DNA of 14,315 nt from CAZSDP01 sp964605665 (GTDB lineage Bacteria > Planctomycetota > UBA8108 > UBA1146). The notes beneath the pieces are model-generated. The model saw only the letters and a list, made by a program, of their open reading frames with translations, was not told the origin of the DNA and searched no databases. Location: contig CAZSDP010000044.1 of NCBI GenBank assembly GCA_964605665.1, positions 1 through 14,315 on the forward strand, read 5' to 3'. The translations under genes and the position numbers were made by a program. Positions 7,120-14,315 of the stretch are shown here, piece by piece (positions within the stretch are counted from its first letter, which is position 1; the number at the start of each line of letters is the position of its first letter).

Positions 7120-7162
7120 GGCCAAGTCTCTTGAAGGCCAAGTCTCTTGAAGGCCAAGTCTA
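7120..7162. repeat. 16-bp tandem repeat, 2.7 copies
   Basis: GGCCAAGTCTCTTGAA at 7120-7135 and 7136-7151, then GGCCAAGTCTA at 7152-7162. It differs in sequence from the other two intergenic repeat families but has a similar unit length. Confidence 0.85.
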
Positions 7163-7371
7163 GGGCCAGGTCCGGTGAATCGTTTTCGGCAGAGACGCCC
7201 GATAACGACGACCAAGTCAAACAACTGCAAAACAATTGCTGTCAACACTCGCGTTGGCCGGGCCACCTTGACAAGTATCGGTCACTCGGTCTCGAAGGCG
7301 CACTGCAACATCTCCCCCAAGAAATCCTCGCCAATGCCGAAATCGAAGATGGCTTCCTATTGCTTCTGTGA
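7147..7371 (+). CDS. Possible small or remnant reading frame, unrecognised
   Basis: 74 codons from a TTG lying inside the 16-bp repeat. From about 7200 onward the translation looks protein-like (DNDDQVKQLQ, LDKYRSLGLEGALQHLPQEI), with codons often ending in C or G as in the neighbouring genes. It matches no family I know, has no clear ribosome binding site, and its last 15 bases overlap the convergent kinase gene's 3' end. It could be a small gene, the tail of a decayed gene, or chance. Confidence 0.2.
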   Translation: MKAKSRARSGESFSAETPDNDDQVKQLQNNCCQHSRWPGHLDKYRSLGLEGALQHLPQEILANAEIEDGFLLLL

Positions 7372-10300
7372 CTCAGCAGCTATTTTCATTTCGATCTGCT
7401 CGAGACCCGCCTTGATCTCGGCATACTTGGCAGAGTCGGGCGGGGTCAACCGGAGCAACTCTCTCATCAACGGTAATGCGTCTGCAAACTTACCTTGAGA
7501 CTGAAGGAGAAACACCAATTCGCCCAAAGTCTTCAAGGTCATCGGATGCCCATCACCCAGCACCTGACGTTGGCCTTCTAAAGCCTCAAGATAAAACACC
7601 TCGGCTTCTTCAAACTTCCCTTGTATAAACAGAAATCCTGCCAACATACCGATCGACTCCAGGACTTTTGGATGGTCGTCGCCGACGATTCTGCGCGCAT
7701 CCGCCAAAACCTCTCGAGCCAAAATCTCGGCTTCTTGATAGTTCTTTTGAGTATAGAGCAGAGCCACCAGCTTGCGAATGGCGAAGAGAGTAGTGGGATG
7801 CTCACTTCCCAACACCTTGCTAAATCCTTCTGTCGCCTCTCGAAGACAAGATTCTGCTTCCGCAAAATTACCTTGTTCTCGCAGTAGATCCCCCATGTCA
7901 CTGATGGAGGTGAGAGTAAAGGGATTCTCATTCCCTAGAACCTTGCGACGCCCCTCCAAAGCCTCACGGAAGTGAAGCTCTGCTTCTTCAAGATCGCCGT
8001 TCCTCTGCAGAAGCGTCCCCAAATTGGCGCGGGCCCACAAAGTATACCAATCTTCATCCCCAAAAACCCTCCGCGCACCCTCTAGAGCTTCTCGGTAATA
8101 CTTCTCAGCTTCTTCATCGTTGCCTTGGCCGACCAACATGACTCCATAGTTGCCAATCGACTCAATCGTTTTTTCGTGATCGTCACCCAACACCTTTCGA
8201 CGACCCTCTAAACCCTCTCGAAACAGAGGAGCAGATTCCTCGTCCTTGCCTTGCTCATTCAGTAAAGTCGCCATACTGTTGATGCTGACAAGGGTGTCGA
8301 CATGCTCATTTCCTAATTCTCGACGGCGGATCTCTAATGCTCTGATTTGCGGATCTGTTGCCAAATCACGCAATCCGATCTTCATGAGCGTCATCGCGAC
8401 GGTTTGTAGCAATTGCGCTTGCACCAATGGCTGCTCCTGAAAGTTCTCGATCGCTTTCAAGGCGTTCTCAAAAAACTGAGTCTCCAAAGTTTTTAGTGCC
8501 AGACCTGTAAAATCGAGGCCTGCCACCGAATCTTCCAGCACTCTGCGTGCCTGCTGCTGCTCCTCTTCGCTTCTGCGCTTTTGTCGTGGCGATTCATCAA
8601 GCTTCTCAAACAACAGGGACCGGATACCAAAACCCATCGTGTACGCATCGATCGACTCCAGCTGCTCCGATTGGAAGTCTGCCACCTGTTGCAACTCATC
8701 CGACTTTTGTTGCGCTTCCTTGCGCGCTTCGTTAATCCAAATCGCTGACACCAAAACGATCACTGAGACCGCGACTCCGGCACCAATCAATCCTCGCTTC
8801 ATCCGCCGTAGCCGTGCGTGACGCGCCTTCCGTTCGGTACGTGCCGCTTGTAGACGGGTGATTATCTCTCGTTGCTCTGAATCCTTCTCATCGAGCAAAG
8901 AGAGAGCCAGGTCGTAGTCTCCTTGTTGCTCAGCGCAGCGGGCATACGCCAGACGTGACTCTCTGAGGCCTTCCTCAGCCGCCTCGTTGCCAGACCACAG
9001 ATTGAGTGCTTCTTCAAAACCAAAGACGCTCCGCGAATAGAAGCTGTAGTCCTTCGTCTCTTCGGCGCTATTGAGTTGTTCTTTGGCTCGCGTCGATAAT
9101 GCCCAGCTCTCCTGATGCGACAGAAACGATCGAAGCTCTTCTTGGAAGAGTAGAACCGTCTCGTGACGACCACTCGGCTGAGTTGCCATCGCCTTCATCG
9201 CAATCGCGATCAGCTCGCCTGAGGCGTCGTGGATCGCCACCTTTTCTCGGTCGTAGTTCTGGATCTTGTTATCCGCAACGGCCAGGAGGGCTTCCTTCGC
9301 GCTCTGACCACCATGGGGAGGTTTGCCGGTGAGGATTTCGAACAACATCGCCCCCAGCAAATAGATGTCACTTTGCCGACAAACTTCATTTGGAGGGTTG
9401 AGCAGCTCAGGGGCCATGTATGCAGGAGTTCCACCCGGCGTGGTGATCAGCTTTTCTTGATCTCCTAGCGACACCGCCAATCCCCAGTCGAGCACCAGCA
9501 CTTCGCCGAACTCACCGATCATGGTGTTTTCTGGTTTGAGGTCACGGTGAACAATTCCCTGCGCATGACTGAAGGCGATCGCGTCACAGACCCTCAACAA
9601 AGTATCGAGGTTCTCTCGCAACGAGCGGTCTCCGATCGAATCGGACCACGGATAACCGCGGATATTCTTCATGACGTAGAAGAGGTCTCCATTCTCTTCT
9701 CGTCCAACATCGTAAACAGGAATGATATTGGGGTGCTCGAGTCGGCCCGTCATCGCCGCTTCAAAGAGGAAGCTATCGACGACACGCGTATTGTCGCGGC
9801 TCTTTTCGTGCAATCGCTTGAGAGCAACATCACGGCCGAGAGAGAGCTGCTTCGCGAGGTGAACAGTCCCCATGCCGCCTTGGCCGAGCAATTTGTGTGC
9901 TTGGTAATCGCACGCTAGATTTTCTCCTGAAGCAGCTTCATCGGCGATCGATCGCGGCTTCACCATCAAACTTTTCAGCTCTGAATCAGAAGCTCGGTCA
10001 TCAGAACTGAGACTCAGCATCGCAGAAGTTTGGTTGAGCTGCTCGGAGTCCATCACGAGCGTTTTAGAGAGTTCTGCCAGGCTGGCACTGGCATCCACGG
10101 TTGAGCTGGCATCCACCGTTGCGCCAGCATCGACAGTGGCGCTCGCATCCACGGTTGCACTGGCATCCACCGTTGCGCTGGCATCCACCGTTGCGCTGGC
10201 ATCAACCGTTGCGCTGGCATCCACGGTGGCGCTGGCATCAAACGTCTCGCTGGCTTCGTCGGTGGTCGACTGATCAGACGAAGGAGATTGACGCAAATCG

Positions 10301-10395
10301 TCTTTCAAAGAAGTTTCGATATCGACCGAATCTTCGACTTCTCCACTTTGTGAGTCTGAATCTCTTTTTTGACTCGGTACATCATCTGCAGCCAT
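7357..10395 (-). CDS. Membrane-anchored Ser/Thr protein kinase with kinesin-light-chain-like TPRs
   Basis: 1012 residues from ATG at 10395, chosen because AAGGA lies 5 nt upstream; the frame is open to a TTG at 10446 with no such site. Order of parts: an acidic, Ser-rich N-terminus with nine six-residue DASATV-like repeats (about 53-104); kinase domain about 164-425 with glycine loop LGQGGMGTV (170-178), VALK lysine 193, HRDLKPEN (catalytic Asp 285), DWG instead of DFG (Asp 303) and APE (328-330); an amphipathic linker; one membrane helix GLIGAGVAVSVIVLVSAIWI (535-554); then seven or so roughly 42-residue TPRs of the GDxHPxTL type with EAExxxREALEGRRKVLG (about 660-975). All catalytic residues are present, so it should be active. 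The kinase lies on one side of the membrane and the TPRs on the other. The architecture is common in planctomycetes. The substrate is unknown, and there is no operon partner: spacers of about 580 bp and 394 bp flank it. Confidence 0.92.
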   Translation of the reverse strand: MAADDVPSQKRDSDSQSGEVEDSVDIETSLKDDLRQSPSSDQSTTDEASETFDASATVDASATVDASATVDASATVDASATVDASATVDAGATVDASSTVDASASLAELSKTLVMDSEQLNQTSAMLSLSSDDRASDSELKSLMVKPRSIADEAASGENLACDYQAHKLLGQGGMGTVHLAKQLSLGRDVALKRLHEKSRDNTRVVDSFLFEAAMTGRLEHPNIIPVYDVGREENGDLFYVMKNIRGYPWSDSIGDRSLRENLDTLLRVCDAIAFSHAQGIVHRDLKPENTMIGEFGEVLVLDWGLAVSLGDQEKLITTPGGTPAYMAPELLNPPNEVCRQSDIYLLGAMLFEILTGKPPHGGQSAKEALLAVADNKIQNYDREKVAIHDASGELIAIAMKAMATQPSGRHETVLLFQEELRSFLSHQESWALSTRAKEQLNSAEETKDYSFYSRSVFGFEEALNLWSGNEAAEEGLRESRLAYARCAEQQGDYDLALSLLDEKDSEQREIITRLQAARTERKARHARLRRMKRGLIGAGVAVSVIVLVSAIWINEARKEAQQKSDELQQVADFQSEQLESIDAYTMGFGIRSLLFEKLDESPRQKRRSEEEQQQARRVLEDSVAGLDFTGLALKTLETQFFENALKAIENFQEQPLVQAQLLQTVAMTLMKIGLRDLATDPQIRALEIRRRELGNEHVDTLVSINSMATLLNEQGKDEESAPLFREGLEGRRKVLGDDHEKTIESIGNYGVMLVGQGNDEEAEKYYREALEGARRVFGDEDWYTLWARANLGTLLQRNGDLEEAELHFREALEGRRKVLGNENPFTLTSISDMGDLLREQGNFAEAESCLREATEGFSKVLGSEHPTTLFAIRKLVALLYTQKNYQEAEILAREVLADARRIVGDDHPKVLESIGMLAGFLFIQGKFEEAEVFYLEALEGQRQVLGDGHPMTLKTLGELVFLLQSQGKFADALPLMRELLRLTPPDSAKYAEIKAGLEQIEMKIAAESQKQ
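10091..10252. repeat. Nine in-frame 18-bp repeats in the kinase gene
   Basis: The plus-strand unit is GCATCCACCGTTGCGCTG with substitutions, and the copies start every 18 bp from 10091. On the coding strand they encode the repeating hexapeptide DASATV, with a few variants (DAGATV, DASSTV). The unit length is a multiple of three, so copy number can change without frameshift. The segment lies just before the kinase domain and is probably a disordered, Thr/Ser-rich linker. Confidence 0.9.
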
Positions 10396-10789
10396 AGATG
10401 TCCTTGCGTACACACCGACCCGAAGAACTTTACCCATTGGGAACAAAAGAAATGAACGAGCCTTTTTGCTTAAGGTCTCATTGTCTCACGAAACAACCCA
10501 CCAAACCAGTTGGTAGAGTTCAGAAAAAGCGCAGCAGTAGAGTAGTTTTGTCCAGCAAACGGGCCTGAGAAAACTGAACATCGAACTCACACTTCTTCGA
10601 GTCTAGACATCACTGAATAATTTTTGGCGTCGTAATACCGAAGGGAATCAGGAAGGAAGATCGCAAATAACTCCCCATTGAAATTGCACCTCGAAGACAC
10701 TCAGGAAGTACCCGCCGTTTCAATCACTCTTAAGTATCCAGACAGAATCGGACTGAGATAATGGAAGGTAAAACCAGAGCGAATTCTCT
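10396..10789. other. Spacer between the kinase gene and the 320-aa gene
   Basis: About 394 bp, of which 10396-10446 is open in the kinase frame. I see no convincing gene, RNA or terminator. It should contain the kinase promoter and the 3' end of the upstream transcript. Confidence 0.4.
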
Positions 10790-11752
10790 TTACGATGCGT
10801 GCAAGCGATCGATCACTCTCTGCACAGTATTTTGAAAGAAGGAGGTCGCACGGCAGATTCCATCCAAGCCAAAGGTGTCCTTGCTTTGTCGGGTCTGTTG
10901 ATGGATCTGAATGAGATCAACATAGATGAATGTGCCCTTTTTTACCTTTTCCGAAATGAGCCCATTCAAGTCTGTCAGATCATTTGTGATATAGACCAAT
11001 CGGGAAACTACTGGCGGGTACACATCTATGAAAAATTCATTTTCGTTCTTTGGATAATTGGGAGCGACCGATCTGAGCGCATTCACAATTCTCGCTTGAT
11101 GTTTATACATGCCACTGACGCTATGAAGGACGTCATAGTGTCCTCCCATATACTTCAATATCTGACGCCTTGTGTGCAGGTACTGTGGCCACCTCAGTGC
11201 TTGTCCGATTGTGGACTTTGCACGAATTCTCAACATCTCCTCAAATAGCCCACGGATTTTTTCATATCCATTTTCAGGATCGATGCCCCACCGTGACGCG
11301 ACTTCATTAAACACTGCAACCCGAACTCGGTTTAGAGATTCGTCTGTACCTTCACGAACACTCGTCGCCATCAGATCAATCACTTCGTCGGAGAAAGGTC
11401 CCGTCTTCACGCCTGAGTGGAATTCACACATTCGCTCATGGTCGAGTTTCGTATAGTCTCTAAAAGGTGCAGCTCCATAACCAAAATCTCGCAGGATTTG
11501 AGTATCAACGATCAATGAAAAGTGATCGCTATCAGAAATCTTGCTAGTAAACGGGCATTTGGAGGGATGGATCTTTTCATAGGCTTCTTTGGAAGAAACC
11601 ACAACGAACTTCTTCCATGGACAGAACAGTAAACGCTGAGCACGAACTAAATGTTTATGTCGTTCGGTGTTCACGAAGCGCAATTGAAAGTGAAAGCTCG
11701 CTTCGGTGTAAAAATCGCCCACTCTTTTGAAGTACTTGTTTAGTGTCCCCAA
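10790..11752 (-). CDS. Unrecognised 320-aa protein downstream of the decarboxylase-like gene
   Basis: I do not recognise the family. The start is TTG at 11752 with GGGAG 7 nt upstream. No signal peptide or membrane helix is evident. The N-terminal two thirds are charged and aromatic (KYFKRVGDFYTEASFHFQLR; FGYGAAPFRDYTKLDHERMC). The last ~110 residues have a layout loosely like the C-terminal part of SGNH/GDSL hydrolases: FFIDVYPPVV, then NGLISEKVKKGTFIYVDLIQ, then LDGICRATSFFQNTVQRVID where such enzymes carry D-x-x-H; here the His position is Cys and no GDS motif is seen, so this is weak. It follows the decarboxylase-like gene after 83 bp on the same strand, so the two may form an operon and act in one pathway. 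Confidence 0.75.
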   Translation of the reverse strand: MGTLNKYFKRVGDFYTEASFHFQLRFVNTERHKHLVRAQRLLFCPWKKFVVVSSKEAYEKIHPSKCPFTSKISDSDHFSLIVDTQILRDFGYGAAPFRDYTKLDHERMCEFHSGVKTGPFSDEVIDLMATSVREGTDESLNRVRVAVFNEVASRWGIDPENGYEKIRGLFEEMLRIRAKSTIGQALRWPQYLHTRRQILKYMGGHYDVLHSVSGMYKHQARIVNALRSVAPNYPKNENEFFIDVYPPVVSRLVYITNDLTDLNGLISEKVKKGTFIYVDLIQIHQQTRQSKDTFGLDGICRATSFFQNTVQRVIDRLHAS

Positions 11753-11835
11753 TTTAGATCTCCCAATGAACTCCGAGGCACGTTTCGAATAAAACTATAG
11801 TAGTAAGATATTATGAACAGGTTCTGAGTCTAAGC

Positions 11836-14315
11836 TCACTCAACGATAAAGAAACTATTCTTAAAGACTCTCACGCCCAGCTCTGGAGACAGGCCAATAA
11901 TTTCTTGTGGATCGAGCTCTTGAAGAAAGGCGATCGCCATTTCATTAATCAGCTGCCCTGGCAATATGAGCGGGTACCCAGGGGGAACGGGAATAATAAA
12001 CGTAGCACCGACAACTTGCTGACCTGACTGAATACGCTCATTGATCTCCTCCAAAGAGAGATACTCGATCACTTCAAGATCATACCCATCGAGATAAGCC
12101 TGCCGCACAGATCCGGATTTAGATCCCTTTTGATCTAAGTACTTTGGATGAAAGTCTTGGACATCAGGAATAGGCTGAAGCTTGATTTCCTGCAATTTAT
12201 TCGTTCTTGACGACTTCTCGCTGTAGGCGGAGCCATCGTTTGATGGACCACTTATCTCCTGTGAAATCTGCTTCAAGCAGTTGATCAAATAGGCCACTGA
12301 ACTTCTCGTCGTACCGATGTTCGTCATCAGGCAAAATGAATTCAAGCCTGTTTTATTCACCTGGATATTGTATTTCTCAGCTAGATACTTGGTCCGTAAC
12401 TCGAACCCTGAAATTCCAGTTTTCGAAGTTGTTACGTTTATCTTGCATGGATCAAGAACGAAGTCATCTATCGCCCAGGCACTTGCTACCGCCTCCCAAT
12501 CGGCTTTACCCCGAAAGCCACTTTTGACTCCCGACTTCCGATACATTTCGGGAATCAACTCACTCGGTCCGAGTGCTTCAAAGCACTTATTGATTACGGG
12601 ATCGGTATTTATGCTATTCCTAATGAGGAGAGCCATTTCAATCTGCCTTTGTACCAGCTCATATCCCTCCATATCCATCTGCCGACGAGAGACGTCCATC
12701 GAAGCCAAGATCTGATAGTTTGGCGAAGTCGTCGAATGAGTGAGATATGCCGTTTTGAATTGGTCGGCAACTTCAGGAATAAATTCTTCATCCCACATGT
12801 GGATTACCGACCCTTGTCTAAAGCACGAAAGAGTCTTATGCGTAGACTGAGTAGAGTAGACTCGGACTTTCACGCGGTCGGGATCTGCCATCAGGGATTG
12901 AGAAATCCAGTTTTCGTTTGGTTCTGGGTTTTCATCGAGGAAAGACTTCTTGTACTCCTCGTATTTCGCTCGATATTCAGGTGATCTCAATTTATCAGAG
13001 ATCTCGCTTGCTGAGTACATTGCTGTTCTCTGGCGATAGTGGGGAACAAAACGTGCAAAACCAAACCAAGCTTCATCCCACAAGAATATGAGGTCAGGCT
13101 TAATCGCCAGTAACTCTTCCATGTATGATTCCACGTTGTAGGTCAAACCATCGAAGGTGCAATTGGTCAAAATGACCATTTTCACCCTGTCTAGTAAGCC
13201 TTCCTCCGCAATACTAACAAGCGCCCTCTTCACTGTTTCAAGGGGCACTGCTCCAGAGATCGAGTAATCATCCAGAGAATAGCTTTCTAAGTAGTAAGCA
13301 GAGGCGCCTGAAACCAAAAAGGCTAAGTGATGAGATTCATGGCAACCCCGATCCAACAAGACTATGTCCTTCGGCCCACTCAGCGCTTGATGGATCACCT
13401 TGTTTGACATCGTTGTACCGTTGGTGACAAAGAAACTCGCTTTTGACCCATAGGATCTCGCGGCAGACTCTTGTGCCAGCTTCAGTGCTCCAGTTGGCTG
13501 TAAAATTGAGTCCATTCCGCCAGTCGTAGCTGAACTTTCCGCCAAGAATATGTCTGCGCCATAAAATTCAGAAAAGTCTTTAATCCAATGAGAGTTAAAC
13601 ACCGAATTCCCTCGAGAGATTGGCAGTGCGTGAAACGTACCAACAGGCTCGCGACTATATCGCTTTACGGCATCAAAAAACGGTGTCTCATATCGACGTG
13701 AAACTGATTTGATAACGCTCAAGTGAAGCTCACTCAAAGATTCACGCGAATAGAATACTCTTTCAAAATACTCATCAGCTCCATTTGCCAGAAGCTCTGG
13801 AGCCTTCTCTGCGCTCAAGAACAAACTGATCTCAGGGCGCAATTGATGAATAAAGCTCCCTAAGGTAACAGCAAGTTCTTCTCTAGAAACTTTGATGTCA
13901 TCCGTCTTTAAATTATCTTTAAGTGATTGCAGCGATTGGTGCTCGGTATTGCGCGACGAGTACTCTAAGTGATCAAAAATCACACAAGCCTGAATATCAG
14001 AATTCACCAAAGTTGCGAGGAGAGCATCTTCAAAGTTTTCGACAATAATCACCGAATAGACAAAACCATCTTTTTTGCTGAACCACTGCGCTAGCTCTTC
14101 TTGCAGTTCGCGGTGGGAGCTATCTTGATTCGACTTCACCACCAGCAGATCAAAGTGGTGAAACTCCTCATCGGCACATCCAATCAACTTCTGGATTTGA
14201 CTTCTTCGAAAATTTCCGGTCTCCATTTCATCAACGTATTTCCCAACTGAACCTGAAAAAGAAGTCAGATCGCCTCTCTCCCACATCTCAATCAACTCTG
14301 AAAAACGTTCGAATC
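11836..14315 (-). CDS. Group III Orn/Lys/Arg decarboxylase-like PLP enzyme (5' end beyond window edge)
   Basis: The first start in the window is TTG at 14295 (819 residues), but the frame remains open to the edge, so the true start probably lies outside. Numbering from 14295: an N-terminal receiver-like wing domain, about 1-195; the PLP domain, about 205-600, with the FFVTNGTTMSNK cofactor segment (288-299), DRGCHESHH with the ring-stacking His 319, the DEAW aspartate 407, and STHK with Schiff-base Lys 487; and the C-terminal domain with IPVPPGYPLILPGQLI, matching the PYPPGIPxxxPGE-type motif of this family. Such enzymes decarboxylate arginine, lysine or ornithine to agmatine, cadaverine or putrescine. 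Oddities: the usual HTPGHxGG segment near the start of the PLP domain reads FHALPISRGNSVF here, and it has a 30-residue acidic loop around 430-465, so the substrate cannot be read off. It lies 83 bp upstream of the 320-aa gene. Confidence 0.85.
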   Translation of the reverse strand, partial: FERFSELIEMWERGDLTSFSGSVGKYVDEMETGNFRRSQIQKLIGCADEEFHHFDLLVVKSNQDSSHRELQEELAQWFSKKDGFVYSVIIVENFEDALLATLVNSDIQACVIFDHLEYSSRNTEHQSLQSLKDNLKTDDIKVSREELAVTLGSFIHQLRPEISLFLSAEKAPELLANGADEYFERVFYSRESLSELHLSVIKSVSRRYETPFFDAVKRYSREPVGTFHALPISRGNSVFNSHWIKDFSEFYGADIFLAESSATTGGMDSILQPTGALKLAQESAARSYGSKASFFVTNGTTMSNKVIHQALSGPKDIVLLDRGCHESHHLAFLVSGASAYYLESYSLDDYSISGAVPLETVKRALVSIAEEGLLDRVKMVILTNCTFDGLTYNVESYMEELLAIKPDLIFLWDEAWFGFARFVPHYRQRTAMYSASEISDKLRSPEYRAKYEEYKKSFLDENPEPNENWISQSLMADPDRVKVRVYSTQSTHKTLSCFRQGSVIHMWDEEFIPEVADQFKTAYLTHSTTSPNYQILASMDVSRRQMDMEGYELVQRQIEMALLIRNSINTDPVINKCFEALGPSELIPEMYRKSGVKSGFRGKADWEAVASAWAIDDFVLDPCKINVTTSKTGISGFELRTKYLAEKYNIQVNKTGLNSFCLMTNIGTTRSSVAYLINCLKQISQEISGPSNDGSAYSEKSSRTNKLQEIKLQPIPDVQDFHPKYLDQKGSKSGSVRQAYLDGYDLEVIEYLSLEEINERIQSGQQVVGATFIIPVPPGYPLILPGQLINEMAIAFLQELDPQEIIGLSPELGVRVFKNSFFIVE

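Noticed and set aside
10799..11248. 149-codon plus-strand frame opposite the 320-aa gene
   Set aside because: Antisense; the minus-strand frame is longer, has a GGGAG ribosome binding site, and fits the strand and spacing of its upstream neighbour.

Overview
This 14.3 kb window looks like bacterial chromosome carrying part of a ribosomally made peptide (RiPP) locus. A planctomycete of the Pirellulaceae type is my best guess. The reasons are a large membrane-bound Ser/Thr kinase with a DWG (not DFG) motif and kinesin-light-chain-like TPRs, moderate GC content, several TTG/GTG starts, and a Nif11/NHLM peptide system. The lineage is an inference from gene content only.

Layout from left to right. 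Positions 1-1415 (minus) hold a HlyD-type membrane fusion protein of the NHLM (nitrile hydratase leader microcin) export system, cut by the window edge close to its C-terminus. Positions 1418-1960 (minus) hold a one-domain cyclic-nucleotide-binding protein ending 2 bp before it. After a 347-bp gap, 2308-5898 (minus) encodes a three-part enzyme: fatty acyl-AMP ligase, acyl carrier domain and NRPS condensation domain. Across a repeat-rich spacer, 6537-6776 (plus) encodes a Nif11-type leader peptide with a GG cleavage site followed by only five residues, DKCMG. Next come two families of short tandem repeats, then a ~1012-aa Ser/Thr kinase with TPRs (7357-10395, minus). A 394-bp spacer follows, then an unrecognised 320-aa protein (10790-11752, minus) and a group III Orn/Lys/Arg decarboxylase-like PLP enzyme (11836 to the right edge, minus, start not in the window).

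How the left half may work together (inference): the precursor supplies a leader, the FAAL-carrier-condensation protein activates a fatty acid and could pass it to an amine, and the NHLM machinery (a peptidase/ABC transporter is expected off the left edge) would cut at GG and export the product. The lysine in the five-residue core is the obvious acceptor, which would make a lipidated RiPP. As far as I know, FAAL/NRPS-type acylation is not an established route for lipidated RiPPs; lipolanthines/goadvionins use PKS-derived chains and selidamides use GNAT enzymes. The alternative is that the acyl enzyme acts on a small amine and the Nif11 gene is unrelated or decayed.

The right half (kinase; decarboxylase plus unknown protein) shares no obvious operon with the left half. 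I found no rRNA, tRNA, CRISPR array, insertion sequence or phage gene.
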